Part shown: positions 45,665 through 56,679 of the stretch, in pieces
Position numbering within the stretch: position 1 is the stretch's first letter
Layout of the letters: each line of letters begins with the position of its first letter
Origin: Proteus vulgaris
GTDB lineage: Bacteria > Pseudomonadota > Gammaproteobacteria > Enterobacterales > Enterobacteriaceae
Length of the DNA stretch: 64,000 nt
Assembly (NCBI GenBank): GCA_901472505.1
Contig: LR590468.1
Span: forward strand, 310,001-374,000
Reading direction: 5' to 3'
Position numbers and translations under genes: made by a program
The notes under the pieces: model-generated
Database searches by the model: none
What the model saw: only the letters and a program-made list of their open reading frames with translations
What the model was told of the DNA's origin: nothing

Positions 45665-45705
45665 AACAATTACCCTATAAATAAAACCTATAAAGGGTAA
45701 TTGTT
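45665..45705 (+). terminator. Hairpin after yeaK
   Basis: A 12-bp stem AACAATTACCCT (45665-45676) with AGGGTAATTGTT (45694-45705), just after the gene's stop. No long T-run follows, so termination efficiency is uncertain. Confidence 0.5.
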
Positions 45706-46138
45706 ATCATAAGATTTATTTTTCATTATGATGTGTTTTTTTCATAATAATACTGAAGAGTAAAGAGAATCGCTTTACAAACTATTTAAACTGACTTTAT
45801 TTTTCCTGTTTATATTTATTTACATTTTAATTTTTTCATTCACTTTTAACGCCATTAAAATACACATACCATTAAATAAACTCGAATAAAAAATACAAAA
45901 GATAATTTCATTAACTTAACATTTAAGTAAAATAAATTTTAATAAAACTGATTAAATAGAAATTAAATCTATTTTTTTAGATAAAGAGCACAGTATTTGA
46001 TAAAATCAATTTTATTTTATTGACCTAATTTACTCATACCTTTAAGTTACCCATCACAACAAAACAAATGTAAATAATAATTTACATCGTAATACCTCTT
46101 TTATTTATTTAATATCTTTCAGTTACAGGGAATTTTTT
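45706..46138. other. Region upstream of dctA
   Basis: About 430 very AT-rich bases preceding dctA. A near-match TTGAT-AAA-ATCAA at 45997-46009 has a spacer one base too short for FNR. E. coli dctA depends on CRP and DcuR; I saw no convincing CRP box. No ORF or RNA gene. Confidence 0.45.
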
Positions 46139-47488
46139 ATGCAGACTTCATCTCGCAAGCTCCCCTTTTATCGAGTTTTATATATTCAAGTTATTATCGC
46201 CATTCTTCTAGGCATTTTACTCGGTCATTTTTATCCTGATATTGGTGAATCCTTCAAACCTTTAGGGGATGGTTTTATCAAAATTGTAAAAATGATCATC
46301 GCACCTGTGATCTTCTTAACCGTCGTGACAGGCATTGCGGGAATGAACAATATGAATGCAGTAGGAAAAGTAGCAGGTAAATCAATGATTTACTTTCTCA
46401 CATTTTCTACTATTGCACTTGTTATTGGATTAATCACTGCTAACATTATTCGTCCTGGAGATGGTTTAAATATCTCTCCTGGCTCATTAGATAGCAGTAG
46501 AGTTGAAATGTACGTCACACAGGCACATAGTTCTTCTCTTGTTAGCTTTCTGATGAATATCATTCCCGATACTATCGTTAGCCCATTAGTTAACGGTAAT
46601 ATCTTACAAGTACTGTTTGTGTCTGTCGTTTTTGGCTTAGCTCTAGCCTCAATAGGAACAAAAGGTAGGCCTGTACTTGAATTTTTACAACAGCTTTCTG
46701 AACCTGTTTTTAAAATGGTAGGAATGCTAATGAAGTTAGCACCTATTGGCGCCTTTGGCGCCATGGCTTTTACAATAGGTAAATATGGTATTTCTTCCAT
46801 TGGTAATCTAATGTTATTGGTGATTACTTTTTATCTTACTGCCTTACTTTTTGTCTTAGTGGTATTAGGATCTGTCGCTAAATATAATGGTTTTTCTATT
46901 CTTGCTTTAATTAAATATATTAAAGATGAACTCTGGCTTGTATTAGGCACCTCTTCATCAGAAGCCGCATTACCGACATTAATGAGTAAAATGGAACAGT
47001 TAGGCTGTAAAAAATCGGTAGTCGGCTTAGTCATTCCGACTGGCTATTCTTTTAATTTAGATGGCACCAATATCTATATGACCATGGCTGCGTTATTTAT
47101 CGCTCAAGCAACCGGCGTTGATCTGTCATTAACAGAACAAATCACGTTACTGTTTGTTGCCATGATCAGCTCAAAAGGTGCGGCGGGGGTGACAGGAGCC
47201 GGTTTTATTACTCTTGCAGCAACACTCTCTGTTGTACCTAGTGTTCCTGTTGCAGGTATGGCGCTTATCTTGGGTATAGATCGCTTTATGTCAGAATGCC
47301 GTGCATTGACCAATATTGTGGGTAATGCTTGCGCCTGTATTGTGGTCTCTCGCTGGGAAAATGCGTTGGATACAGAGAGAATGAATGCTGTTTTTAGTGG
47401 AAGGATATCAAGAGAAGACATACCTCATGATAATTTAGTCTCTAATAATGAAAGCAATGAACCTCATTATGTAAAAGTATCAGAATAA
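46139..47488 (+). CDS. dctA: Aerobic C4-dicarboxylate/proton symporter DctA
   Basis: Inner-membrane DAACS-family importer of succinate, fumarate and malate (449 aa; E. coli 428). [26 protein letters not shown] opens the protein. The serine-rich loop [16 protein letters not shown] and the [12 protein letters not shown] substrate/cation motif are intact, as is the helical-hairpin segment [16 protein letters not shown]. The C-terminal hydrophilic tail is longer than in E. coli. Monocistronic by context. Confidence 0.96.
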   Translation: MQTSSRKLPFYRVLYIQVIIAILLGILLGHFYPDIGESFKPLGDGFIKIVKMIIAPVIFLTVVTGIAGMNNMNAVGKVAGKSMIYFLTFSTIALVIGLITANIIRPGDGLNISPGSLDSSRVEMYVTQAHSSSLVSFLMNIIPDTIVSPLVNGNILQVLFVSVVFGLALASIGTKGRPVLEFLQQLSEPVFKMVGMLMKLAPIGAFGAMAFTIGKYGISSIGNLMLLVITFYLTALLFVLVVLGSVAKYNGFSILALIKYIKDELWLVLGTSSSEAALPTLMSKMEQLGCKKSVVGLVIPTGYSFNLDGTNIYMTMAALFIAQATGVDLSLTEQITLLFVAMISSKGAAGVTGAGFITLAATLSVVPSVPVAGMALILGIDRFMSECRALTNIVGNACACIVVSRWENALDTERMNAVFSGRISREDIPHDNLVSNNESNEPHYVKVSE

Positions 47489-47520
47489 TAAATTGGATCT
47501 ATTCTTAAACAAATAATGAT

Positions 47521-47553
47521 AAAAGAGAGTATTTATTTAAATACTCTCTTTTT
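47521..47553 (+). terminator. dctA terminator
   Basis: Stem AAAAGAGAGTATTT with AAATACTCTCTTTT and continuing T's, 35 bp after dctA. Confidence 0.85.
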
Positions 47554-47701
47554 TATTAATTTTTTCTTTTATATTTAATTCGTTATCGCCGTGGTAACGT
47601 TTCAATCACCATAAATAATCCATTGTATTCAAATGCTACTGACAATTATTGTTACTTTAATGAGCTAAAACAAGTGTGGTAGAAAGAATAGGACTTTTAC
47701 T

Positions 47702-48008
47702 ATGACACACTTCAACCATCAACAAGGTAAAACCTTGCTTATTAATAATGCAGATATTTATATTGAAACACTGGGTAACCCAAAAAATTACCCTATTATT
47801 TTACTGCATGGAGGAATGGGAAATTTAACCTCATTTAACCCTTTAGTTGATTACTTAAAAGATTATTACCTTATTGTAATATGTTGGTGCTATCGGATCA
47901 GCTTCATTACTAAATGTGCCTTTTATTTCACATAGCGTTCATGAAGAAAAACCTCAATGGATAGAGAACATCTTTAATGATGTTTTAAATGGTACTATCT
48001 CCGTTTAA
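47702..48008 (+). pseudogene. Alpha/beta hydrolase remnant with internal deletion
   Basis: The N-terminal 60 residues read as an alpha/beta hydrolase: INNADIYIETLGNPKNYPII then LLHGGMGN, the oxyanion-hole HGG motif. Right after DYYLIVI, where the family continues with the DSRGHG-type strand, the frame degenerates and stops at 47935. In another frame a C-terminal-looking segment follows (ISHSVHEEKPQWIENIFNDV) to TAA 48006-48008, typical of the end of such enzymes. Most of the middle, including the catalytic Ser elbow, is missing. So this is a deleted, non-functional gene, unlike the single-base frameshifts elsewhere. Confidence 0.75.
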
Positions 48009-48030
48009 TACCGCAATATAAAATTTATAA

Positions 48031-48060
48031 AAAAGGTGCTCAATTTGAGCACCTTTTATT
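48031..48060. terminator. gnd terminator
   Basis: Stem AAAAGGTGCTC (48031-48041) with GAGCACCTTTT (48047-48057). A/T tracts lie on both sides, so it can end gnd (minus strand) and anything read from the hydrolase remnant. Confidence 0.8.
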
Positions 48061-48100
48061 TGTTATATTTCGATTAAGATAACCGAATATTTAATTTTAC

Positions 48101-49507
48101 TTATTCCATCCACTCTGTATGGAATACACCTTCTTTATCAGTACGCTTATAAGTATGCGCACCAAAATAATCGCGTTGAGCTTGGATTAAGTTTGCAGGT
48201 AACACTTCTGCACGATAGCTGTCGTAGTAAGAAATAGCCGCAGAGAAGGTTGGTGTAGGAATACCCGCTTGCACGCCATAACAAACAACATCACGTAGAG
48301 CTTGTTGGTAATCATCAGCAATTTGTTTGAAGTATGGTGCTAACAGCAGATTTGCGATGTTTGCATCTTCATTATAGGCATCAGTAATTTTTTGCAGGAA
48401 TTGAGCACGAATAATACAACCCGCACGGAAAATCTTCGCGATTTCACCGTAGTTTAAATCCCAGCTATATTCATCTGATGCGGCTTTCAGTTGTTGGAAA
48501 CCTTGCGCATAAGAGACAATTTTACCTAAATACAGTGCGCGACGAACATTTTCAATAAAGGCTTTTTTGTCACCAGAAAATGCTTTAGGTGTTGGGCCTG
48601 ATAATACTTTTGATGCAGCAACACGTTGGTCTTTTAATGAAGAGATATACCGAGCAAATACAGATTCAGTGATAAGCGTGACAGGTACACCTAAATCTAA
48701 AGAACTTTGACTAGTCCATTTACCTGTACCTTTATTTGCCGCTTCATCAAGAATAACGTCAACAAGATATTTGCCTTCATCATCTTTTTTACGGAAAATA
48801 TCTGCAGTGATTTCAATCAGATAGCTACTTAACTCACCTTGGTTCCACTCGGTAAAGGTTTCTGCCAATTCTTCGTTAGTTAGACCTAAAGAGTGTTTTA
48901 ATACGGAATAGGCTTCTGCAATCAATTGCATATCACCGTATTCGATACCATTATGAACCATTTTCACATAGTGACCCGCACCATCAGCACCAATATAAGT
49001 TACACAAGGCTCGCCTTCAGCAACAGCTGCAATTTTCTCAAGGATTGGTGCGACTAATTCGTAAGCTTCTTTTTGTCCACCCGGCATGATTGAAGGGCCT
49101 TTTAATGCACCTTCTTCACCACCAGAAACACCTGTACCAATGAAATTAAAACCTTGTGCTGATAATTCACGGTTACGACGAATAGTATCTTTAAAGAATG
49201 TATTTCCGCCATCGATAAGGATATCGCCTTTATCTAAATGCGGTGTCAATGCAGCAATTGTTTTATCCGTTGCTTCACCCGCTTTTACCATTAATAAAAT
49301 ACGGCGCGGTTTTTCTAACGAATCAACAAACTCTTCAATAGAATAATTCGGAACCAGTTTTTTACCTGGATTTTCAGCGATAACTTCGTTGGTTTTATCG
49401 CTTGAGCGGTTGTAAATGGAGACAGTATAACCACGGCTTTCAATATTTAGCGCAAGATTACGTCCCATTACTGCCATACCAACCACGCCGATTTGCTGTT
49501 TTGACAT
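48101..49507 (-). CDS. gnd: 6-phosphogluconate dehydrogenase (decarboxylating)
   Basis: Pentose-phosphate enzyme making ribulose-5-phosphate and NADPH (468 aa). The NADP motif [18 protein letters not shown], the substrate/catalytic region [16 protein letters not shown] and [16 protein letters not shown], and the C-terminal tail are intact. SD GGGAGT. In E. coli gnd lies near hisI beside the O-antigen genes; here those genes are absent from the interval. Confidence 0.98.
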   Translation of the reverse strand: MSKQQIGVVGMAVMGRNLALNIESRGYTVSIYNRSSDKTNEVIAENPGKKLVPNYSIEEFVDSLEKPRRILLMVKAGEATDKTIAALTPHLDKGDILIDGGNTFFKDTIRRNRELSAQGFNFIGTGVSGGEEGALKGPSIMPGGQKEAYELVAPILEKIAAVAEGEPCVTYIGADGAGHYVKMVHNGIEYGDMQLIAEAYSVLKHSLGLTNEELAETFTEWNQGELSSYLIEITADIFRKKDDEGKYLVDVILDEAANKGTGKWTSQSSLDLGVPVTLITESVFARYISSLKDQRVAASKVLSGPTPKAFSGDKKAFIENVRRALYLGKIVSYAQGFQQLKAASDEYSWDLNYGEIAKIFRAGCIIRAQFLQKITDAYNEDANIANLLLAPYFKQIADDYQQALRDVVCYGVQAGIPTPTFSAAISYYDSYRAEVLPANLIQAQRDYFGAHTYKRTDKEGVFHTEWME

Positions 49508-49751
49508 GAAAATAACTCCCGTCTGAAAATAAACCTGCCAGTATCAATGTACTGACAATCTGTTAACCTGATCACATAGTAACGCACTCTCATCATTGGT
49601 GGTAGTTATTGATGCAATCGATATCGCACTCTTTCACATGAAATGAAATTATTACCTTTATATTAATAATAAATTATTGAAAAATTCCTGCAAATTGCTC
49701 ATTATTCCCTTGTCGGCATATGCCGTCTTTATAGAAGGTAAAACAAACTGT

Positions 49752-51333
49752 ATGGAATGGATCTTGGATCCGACGATTTGGGTAGGACTCTCCACCCTAA
49801 TTGTTCTCGAAATCGTACTTGGTATTGATAACCTTGTTTTTATTGCTATTCTGGCAGATAAACTCCCAGCAAAACTAAGAGATAAAGCACGTATAACAGG
49901 CCTATTGTGTGCCTTACTTATGCGTATTGTGTTGTTATTTAGTCTCTCTTGGCTTATCACTCTGACAAAACCTCTTATCACACTGTTTGAGCATCCTTTC
50001 AGTGCAAGAGACTTAATTATGCTTCTCGGAGGGATATTCTTGCTGTTCAAAGCCACGATGGAGCTTAATGAACGGCTAGAAGGTAAAGACCACGGTGAGG
50101 GAAAACAACGCAAAACCACCAGCTTTTGGTCTGTTGTTGCCCAAATTATCGTACTGGATGCGGTATTCTCGCTTGACTCAGTAATAACCGCTGTGGGGAT
50201 GGTTGATCATTTAGGCGTTATGATTGCGGCTGTTACTATCGCAATGATATTGATGATCCTGGCAAGTAAGCCTTTAACAAACTTCGTCAATAATCACCCA
50301 ACCATTGTTATTTTGTGTTTAAGTTTCTTGCTGATGATCGGTTTCGCATTAGTTGCCGAAGGTTTTGGCTACGCCATTCCAAAAGGCTACTTATATGCAG
50401 CAATTGGCTTCTCTATCATGATAGAGGTCTTTAATCAGCTTGCACAATTTAATCGTCGCCGTTTCTTATCTGCCTCTCGTTCTTTACGTGAACGTACAGC
50501 AGAAGCGGTGTTACGCATTATTAATGGTAAACCTGAAACTTCAGAATTAGATCCTCACACCTCTGACCTAGTCTCTAGTTCAGAAGAAGTGTTTGATCCT
50601 CAAGAGCGCCAAATGATTGTGCGTGTGCTGGGTTTAAGTCAACGCAACGTTAACAGTATCATGACCTCTCGCCATGATGTTGAGTACGTCGATTTAAATG
50701 CAACGCAAGATGATATTCGCCAATTATTGGAAAAAGATCCGCACTCTCGCCTTGTGATCACCGATGAGCAATCTAGTGATGAACCTGTTGGTGTCGTTAA
50801 TGTGATCCAGCTGTTGAACCAACAGCTACGTAATGAACCACTAGACTTACGTTTATTGGTCACACAACCGTTGATCTTCCCTGAAGGTCTATCACTGCTA
50901 CAAGCATTAGAACAATTTCGAAGTGCGCATACTCACTTCGCGTTTGTCGTAGATGAATTCGGTTCAGTGGAAGGTATTGTTACATTAACTGACGTAATGG
51001 AAACCATTGCAGGTAACTTACCCGTCAGCTCTGAAGAAAACGACTCACGCCACGATTTTAGCTCAAAATGAAGACGGTTCATGGACTGTTAACGGTTTTA
51101 CACCACTTGAAGACTTAGTACTTTATATTCCAATCAAATTGGATGAAAAACGTGAATATGAAACCTTAGCAGGCTTATTAATGGAGCATTTACAACGTGT
51201 ACCAAAAGTAGGTGAAAAAATCCTAATTGATGGTATTGAATTTGAGCCATTAGAAGTCAACAATCATCGAATTAATAAAGTTCGAATTGTGGAGCCTACA
51301 CCGGAAGACGAAGAAAACGTGGACGAAGCGTAA
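49752..51333 (+). pseudogene. yegH: TerC/CorC-type membrane protein YegH, single-base frameshift
   Basis: Homologue of E. coli YegH: an N-terminal TerC-family membrane domain ([56 protein letters not shown]), then paired CBS domains and a C-terminal CorC/HlyC-like domain. The reading frame from ATG 49752 ends at 51071 after RHDFSSK. The rest ([20 protein letters not shown]) continues in another frame to 51333. The T-run at 51056-51059 has four T's; three give [12 protein letters not shown], which lines up without gaps with E. coli RHDIQKNADGSW. The corrected length is 526 aa, against 527. Function unknown; related proteins act in metal or stress homeostasis. Confidence 0.9.
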
Positions 51334-51349
51334 TCCCTGTCAAATAGCA

Positions 51350-51380
51350 AAATATCCGCCTTTAAGGCGGATATTTTTTA
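51350..51380 (+). terminator. yegH terminator
   Basis: Stem AAATATCCGCC (51350-51360) with GGCGGATATTT (51366-51376) and following T's. Confidence 0.88.
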
Positions 51381-51481
51381 TCTGAAAATTGTGTTTAATC
51401 GTGAGTGATATGAAAACCCATGCCTGTGTCAAAATCCTTTGGTTAATACCTCTTGAGAGAGAAAGGCAATCCCCCCTTTAA

Positions 51482-51510
51482 CGGGCTTTGTTATGACATA
51501 ACAAAACCCG
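51482..51510 (-). other. Inverted repeat at the 3' side of dcuC
   Basis: CGGG-CT-TTGTTATG (51482-51495) pairs with CATAACAA-AA-CCCG (51497-51510), 13 of 14 positions, one-base centre. No T-run follows on either strand, so it is probably a 3' hairpin of the dcuC transcript rather than a strong terminator. Confidence 0.45.
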
Positions 51511-51551
51511 CCAATAAAGATAAAATTAATTTTATTTCAATACACTAACAA

Positions 51552-52912
51552 TTAACCTAATGTACTTGGTACAAGAATTTCAGTCGCAACAATAACAATA
51601 ACCAGCCCAACTAATACGGGTACAGAAACACGTTTCATCACTTCAAATGGTGAAATTTTTGCCATACCGGATACCGCAACTACGACACCAGAAACAGGTG
51701 ATAATGTACGCCCTAAGTTTGAAGCTTGTAACATTGGAATAGTTAAATAAGCAGGGTTAACACCCATGTTGCTTGCTAAACGAGGAATTAATTCAACAAA
51801 GGCATAGAATGGTGCATTACCCGAGCCGGTTGTCATCGCGGCTAACATGGTAATTAATACCAGAGCGATCATCATCACAATCGCACCTGAGCCTAATGAC
51901 TGGGCCCCTTCAATTAAGGCGTTAATAAAGCCAACTGTTGTTAAGCCTTGAGCAAATACCCCTGCTGCCACTAATAACATAACAACTTGAGCAAATGCAT
52001 CTGCCATGCCACGGTAAGCAACCTCTAAACCTTCAAAAACTTGTTTGGCGCTAAAGCTACGAATAAATTCGATAATAGCCGCTAAAATCATACAGATGAT
52101 AATAATGGCAACGATATGAAGTTCTGGTAACCATTTACCATCGAAAACTAAAACACCAATAATTGGTGTGAAAGGTAAAATCGCATAGAAACTTGGTGCG
52201 TGAGTTTTGATCTCATTCACGTCTAACATTTCTGTTTCGATATGCTCTTTACGGTCAAGATAACGCTGCCAAAAGAAGTGAGCGATACACATACCAATAA
52301 TTGCAGCAATAGAGATAGGTAATGTGGTTTTAAAGGCGAATCTATCAGTGGCATTTGAGAGGCTTCAGCGGCTAAAATAACATCACCTGATGTTGGCGCT
52401 AAAATAATAGAGGCTGGAGACGCACAAATTGCAGCAGCAGCCCCGCGACTAATTCCCATATTTACCATAACAGGGAACAGTGTTGCCATTAACAACACAC
52501 CTAAGCCCGTTGCTGATGAAACAGCCAGAGACATTAAACATGCAACAATATAAGCCGCGACCATCAGAAGATAAGGTGAGTTGATCATTTTCAGTGGGCG
52601 TGATGCTAATTTTACTACAACATCATTTGCACCGATGTGTGTCATATAAGAAGCAAAGCCACACAGTATCATGATCATCATACCTAAATCGCCACCACGG
52701 CTCATTAGAAGATTTTTCACATACTCAACAATGTCAATTAATCCGTAGCCTGTCGCAGTCGCACTCGCAGGTAAAACAGCTCTACCCATAATAACGCTGA
52801 TGATCAGTAATAACAGACCACCCGTCATTAACACACCCGTTGGTGAATAGCCTTTTACAATATAACGTCCAACACCCACTGCAACGAGGGCGCCGATAAG
52901 AATTTCAATCAT
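51552..52912 (-). pseudogene. dcuC: Anaerobic C4-dicarboxylate transporter DcuC, single-base frameshift
   Basis: Twelve-span transporter for succinate efflux and dicarboxylate exchange in anaerobic growth. From ATG 52912 (MIEILIGALVAVGVGRYIVKG) the protein matches E. coli DcuC through SGDVILAAEASQMPLID, then shifts. The remainder (IAHFFWQRYLDRKEHI to VSGVVVAVSGMAKISPFEVM) is in another frame, ending at 51552. The lesion is at 52339-52340, two A's where three (Phe codon TTC on the coding strand) are expected. The corrected length is 453 aa, against 461. All conserved blocks are otherwise intact. An FNR-like box lies upstream. Confidence 0.92.
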
Positions 52913-53023
52913 TGGTTTATCCTGTCTAAAATAGTCATTTATAAAATGAAGTTTTTTATTTTTATCATCATTTTTGCGTTTAGTGCGATTGACACACTCT
53001 GCCCAAAGGCAACGTTGCAGTGT

Positions 53024-53037
53024 ATGACATATATCAA
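53024..53037 (-). promoter_or_regulatory. FNR-like box upstream of dcuC
   Basis: On the minus strand TTGATATATGTCAT matches 8 of 10 positions of the FNR consensus, about 115 bp before the dcuC start. E. coli dcuC is FNR-activated, which makes the weaker match credible. Confidence 0.4.
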
Positions 53038-53120
53038 AAAAAACGACTATTTTTTTACATAGATATAGCACGAATGCTTACTTTTCATTCAAAATATAAA
53101 TTAAATGATAGATATAAAGC

Positions 53121-53154
53121 AAAAAGCACACAATTATCAAAATAGTGTGCTTTT
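53121..53154 (-). terminator. asmA terminator (minus strand)
   Basis: Stem AAAAGCACAC (about 53122-53131) with GTGTGCTTTT (53145-53154), T-rich on the minus strand after the stem. It separates asmA from dcuC. Confidence 0.75.
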
Positions 53155-53186
53155 ATTAAGCGGTGATGACGTTAAAAGTCGTGAAA

Positions 53187-55121
53187 TTAAATTTTCTTCA
53201 ATAACTGATTGAGTGCTTTGACTTCAGGGCTTTCAGCGTCTTGTTTATTCAGCCAATTATCGATGGCTTGTTTTGCTTTTTGCTGTAATTGGTCACGCAA
53301 TAATTTTTCAACATTGAGCTCATATTGCACCGCATTCCAATCCCCATAAAGCCTTAATGGAATATCTATTTTAGTCAGTTGGCGAATAAATTCGTTTTCT
53401 TTACCCCACCCCTTTTTAATATTAACCAATAGCGTCACATCAAGATCATGACGTTGAAGGTTAACGTTACCCTGCCCTTTAATTTGATAAGTATTAGCTT
53501 GAGCATCAAGTGAATTAACCGTCAACTGTCCTTTTGGCGTTAATTTAAATTGGGCAATAACATTATCTGCTTGAGTGTAACTTTCGATATTTTCAGGGTA
53601 AATCACTTTATCCGTTGCTTGAGCAATAGATTGCTGAATAACCTGAGGTACATTTAAGCCCTGCATTTTAAATTGAGTTAATGAGGTATTCAGTGTGCCC
53701 TGCCAGTAATGATAAAAGGCTTTTCGATTATATCCCGCACCTTCAACATTTCCTTTAGCTGAAATTAACCCACTGAAATTTTCAGGCTGATTAAATGCAC
53801 GCAATAAGGGTTGTAAGGGAATATTGTTCATAGTGATATCCATACTGATATGAGCGGGCACTATACTGGTAGAAATCACGGTAGGAAGTGAAAAATCACC
53901 CTGAAGAATTTTTCCTGTTAAGGTTTGAATATTCAGCGATTTGGGATTATTTAGCGCATCAAGTTTAAAATAATTAATCTCCAAATCTTTATAAAGAAGC
54001 TTATTCAGTGCTAATTTCAGCGTAAATTCAATATTGCCCCAATGCGTTAAATCATATTCTTTATTTTCAATCGTCACTGAAGTAATAACCGGCTTGGCTA
54101 TAATCGTTGCATTTGGAGCTGGAGCTGCATGTGCTGTATTGAATAATGAAAATGATGACGGTGTCTTATTATCTTTAAGGGACAATAATGCGGTTTCAGC
54201 TGTTTTAGCCGTAGCTAACTCTGGTAGCAACGTATTTAAATTTAATTGATCACCTTTTAAATCGATCTGATAACGTGTTTTATCCGCAAATTCAGCACGA
54301 ATATGGCCTTGTAGCTGACTGTCATTAGCGGTGAAATTTAAGTTATCAAATGAAATTTTTCTTATCCCCTCATTTTGGATCGTAAAATCTGAGGTTAAAC
54401 TTCCTGTGATGCCATTTTCAGGGATTTCTACCCCGGATAAAACATAATCCAGCTGTGAGATATTACCGTTGATTTGGTAAGGATAGCTGCTCATATCCGC
54501 ATTAGCGGCAACATTTAGCGTGATCTCACGACGATCACGATTCACTTTCGTGCTCATCTCAAGATTGACTTGTTTTTTATCGTCTGTTTTCAGCGATAAA
54601 TTAATATCACGCAAATTAAGTTGCTCACCGTCTTTCATTTGCCAAATAATTAAGCTGTCTGAAATGTTTACTTTTGCGATATTCAACTGCCAGCTATTCG
54701 CCCTAGGCTCTATAACTGGATGAGAAGTATCTTTAGGTGTAGAGGGGGATGGTATTTTAGGAATGGCCTTACTTTCTGGTGTTTGACGAACGACAGCCCC
54801 TTTAAGCATAACTTCTTTTACTTCAAGTTGATGAGAGAGAAGCGGTAATAATTCAACATCCAGACGCATATTATCTGCTGTAATTAAAGGCATTTCAGCA
54901 CCTGGTGCTGTTAATGACATTTTTCCACTGATAATACTCAGCTTTGGCCAAACATGCCAACGCATATCATCTTGCAATGTGAGTTTATAGCCACTTTGTT
55001 TTTCAACTCGTTCAACAAGATATCCACGGAAATCATTAGGGTTAATGAGTAAAACTAATGCTGTTAAGCCTGCCAAAATAACCACAAGCAAAATAGCCAG
55101 TGTTGTCAAAAACCTTTTCAT
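53187..55121 (-). CDS. asmA: AsmA-family outer-membrane assembly protein
   Basis: A 644-aa AsmA homologue (E. coli 617). One N-terminal membrane anchor (FLTTLAILLVVILAGLTALVLLI, residues 4-26) is followed by NPNDFRGYLVERVEKQSGY and a long beta-rich periplasmic region, ending in the AsmA_2 domain (GLISAKGNVEGAGY). AsmA-like proteins are thought to shuttle phospholipids to the outer membrane as bridge-forming beta-groove proteins. dcd and udk lie upstream on the same strand, as in E. coli. Confidence 0.93.
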   Translation of the reverse strand: MKRFLTTLAILLVVILAGLTALVLLINPNDFRGYLVERVEKQSGYKLTLQDDMRWHVWPKLSIISGKMSLTAPGAEMPLITADNMRLDVELLPLLSHQLEVKEVMLKGAVVRQTPESKAIPKIPSPSTPKDTSHPVIEPRANSWQLNIAKVNISDSLIIWQMKDGEQLNLRDINLSLKTDDKKQVNLEMSTKVNRDRREITLNVAANADMSSYPYQINGNISQLDYVLSGVEIPENGITGSLTSDFTIQNEGIRKISFDNLNFTANDSQLQGHIRAEFADKTRYQIDLKGDQLNLNTLLPELATAKTAETALLSLKDNKTPSSFSLFNTAHAAPAPNATIIAKPVITSVTIENKEYDLTHWGNIEFTLKLALNKLLYKDLEINYFKLDALNNPKSLNIQTLTGKILQGDFSLPTVISTSIVPAHISMDITMNNIPLQPLLRAFNQPENFSGLISAKGNVEGAGYNRKAFYHYWQGTLNTSLTQFKMQGLNVPQVIQQSIAQATDKVIYPENIESYTQADNVIAQFKLTPKGQLTVNSLDAQANTYQIKGQGNVNLQRHDLDVTLLVNIKKGWGKENEFIRQLTKIDIPLRLYGDWNAVQYELNVEKLLRDQLQQKAKQAIDNWLNKQDAESPEVKALNQLLKKI

Positions 55122-55167
55122 ATAATTACCCGCTTAGTGAACATGATAATGATGATCATAAAGATAG

Positions 55168-55749
55168 TTAATCTTCGCTAATCCGACTACCAACTGCACC
55201 TTGTTGATTTTTATATTTTGCATCTTGACGTCGATTATAAGGCCTATCAGCAGACCCCGACATAGGTTCAAAGCTTAATGCACCAATCACCATGCCCGGT
55301 CTTAATGCAAGGGGAAGTTTACCTGAATTAAAAAACTCTAATACGATTTGTCCATGCCAACCAGGATCAATACGATGTGCGGTAACATGTACCATCAAAC
55401 CTAAACGTGCTAATGAGGAGCGTCCATCTAACCATCCCACTACATTGTCAGGCAAAGTGACCGATTCAAGTGTCACTGCCAACGCTAACTCACCAGGATG
55501 TAAATAAAAAGCTTCACCATCAGGTAACACAATTTCATCACTCATCACGCGTTCTAATGCGGCATTCACTTCAGCTTTTGGGCCACTCAGATCAATATAA
55601 GCAGCAGTATGTCCTTGGAAAACACGGAATTGATTTCCTAAGCGAACATCTGCTGTTGCGCCGTTAATTCGCTCGACAGGCGGGCGGGGTTCAATGACTA
55701 ATTTACCTTCATCCAGCCACTGAATAATATCACGGTCGCATAATCGCAT
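55168..55749 (-). CDS. dcd: dCTP deaminase
   Basis: Converts dCTP to dUTP, the main route to thymidylate in enterobacteria (193 aa). [17 protein letters not shown] at the N-terminus. The catalytic and nucleotide-binding region [20 protein letters not shown] followed by [18 protein letters not shown] is complete, including the conserved Ser, Arg and Glu. Located between udk and asmA on the same strand. Confidence 0.98.
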   Translation of the reverse strand: MRLCDRDIIQWLDEGKLVIEPRPPVERINGATADVRLGNQFRVFQGHTAAYIDLSGPKAEVNAALERVMSDEIVLPDGEAFYLHPGELALAVTLESVTLPDNVVGWLDGRSSLARLGLMVHVTAHRIDPGWHGQIVLEFFNSGKLPLALRPGMVIGALSFEPMSGSADRPYNRRQDAKYKNQQGAVGSRISED

Positions 55750-55816
55750 TTTATTTCCTTCCTCAAGTTAAATAGGCAGTTTCATCATGCATGAAAGCTG
55801 CCCCAAAATGAACCTA

Positions 55817-56458
55817 TTATTCGCAAAACTGCCCAATTTTTGCTTTCAGAATATCAATCGCAACACGGTTTTTACCCCCTCTAGGTACAATAATATCGGC
55901 ATATTGTTTAGAAGGTTCAATAAACTGGAAGAACATTGGACGAACTGTTTTATTATATTGTTCAATGACTGAGTCTAAGCTACGTCCACGTTCATTTACA
56001 TCACGTTTAATTCTACGCATTAAGCAAATATCTAATGGGGTATCAACAAAGATAGAGAAATCCATCTCTTCGCGCAGGCGCTTATCGGTTAATAACAAAA
56101 TACCTTCAATAATAATAACTTTTTTAGGTTTAAAAGGTATGGATTCTGTTTTGCGTGTGTGAGCAACGTAGTCATATTGAGGGAGTTCGATGGCATTTCC
56201 TGCTTTTAGTTCACACAAATGCTGGTATAAAAGTGCGTGATCCATCGAATTAGGGTGGTCATAATTGACCTTATATCGTTCTTCCATCGTCAAGTCACTT
56301 TGGTCACGATAATAACAATCTTCTGGTATCACACCGATATTATGATCACCTACTTGCGCTCTTAATTCACGGTAAAGTGTACTTGCAATAAGACTTTTAC
56401 CCGAAGCAGAAGCTCCAGCGATACCTACAATTGTGCACTGATGTGCTGTGTCAGCCAT
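55817..56458 (-). CDS. udk: Uridine kinase
   Basis: Phosphorylates uridine and cytidine in pyrimidine salvage. P-loop GASASGKS at about residues 17-24, then [31 protein letters not shown] and [21 protein letters not shown] start it at ATG 56458 (MADTAHQ, 213 aa as in E. coli); a TTG six bases upstream is in frame. First of udk-dcd-asmA on the minus strand. Confidence 0.97.
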   Translation of the reverse strand: MADTAHQCTIVGIAGASASGKSLIASTLYRELRAQVGDHNIGVIPEDCYYRDQSDLTMEERYKVNYDHPNSMDHALLYQHLCELKAGNAIELPQYDYVAHTRKTESIPFKPKKVIIIEGILLLTDKRLREEMDFSIFVDTPLDICLMRRIKRDVNERGRSLDSVIEQYNKTVRPMFFQFIEPSKQYADIIVPRGGKNRVAIDILKAKIGQFCE

Positions 56459-56615
56459 AATCAAAAACCTGGTTTGAAATAAAAAGAGGGATAACGTAAT
56501 AATATGTAAATATTACGCTAGCGCAGATTATAGTTTTGAAATCCTTCTGGTTCCAGAGTAAAAACCAGAAATCTCTTTGTTTTTTATCAAAAACAGTCGG
56601 AAATCATATGTAAAA

Positions 56616-56642
56616 AATGGAAAGCCAAATGGCTTTCCATTT
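56616..56642 (-). terminator. apbC terminator (minus strand)
   Basis: Stem AAATGGAAAGCC with GGCTTTCCATTT (a 12-bp stem with AAAT loop); read on the minus strand it runs into TTTTTT. It lies about 40 bp after the apbC stop. Confidence 0.8.
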
Positions 56643-56679
56643 AAATTAACAAATAACGTCATGCATTATTCTACTGCGA

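Noticed and set aside
45997..46009. FNR-like inverted repeat upstream of dctA
   Set aside because: The spacer is three bases instead of four, and the surrounding DNA is so AT-rich that the match is weak evidence.
49658..50119. 153-codon minus-strand ORF opposite yegH
   Set aside because: Antisense to the conserved TerC domain; no homology signal of its own.
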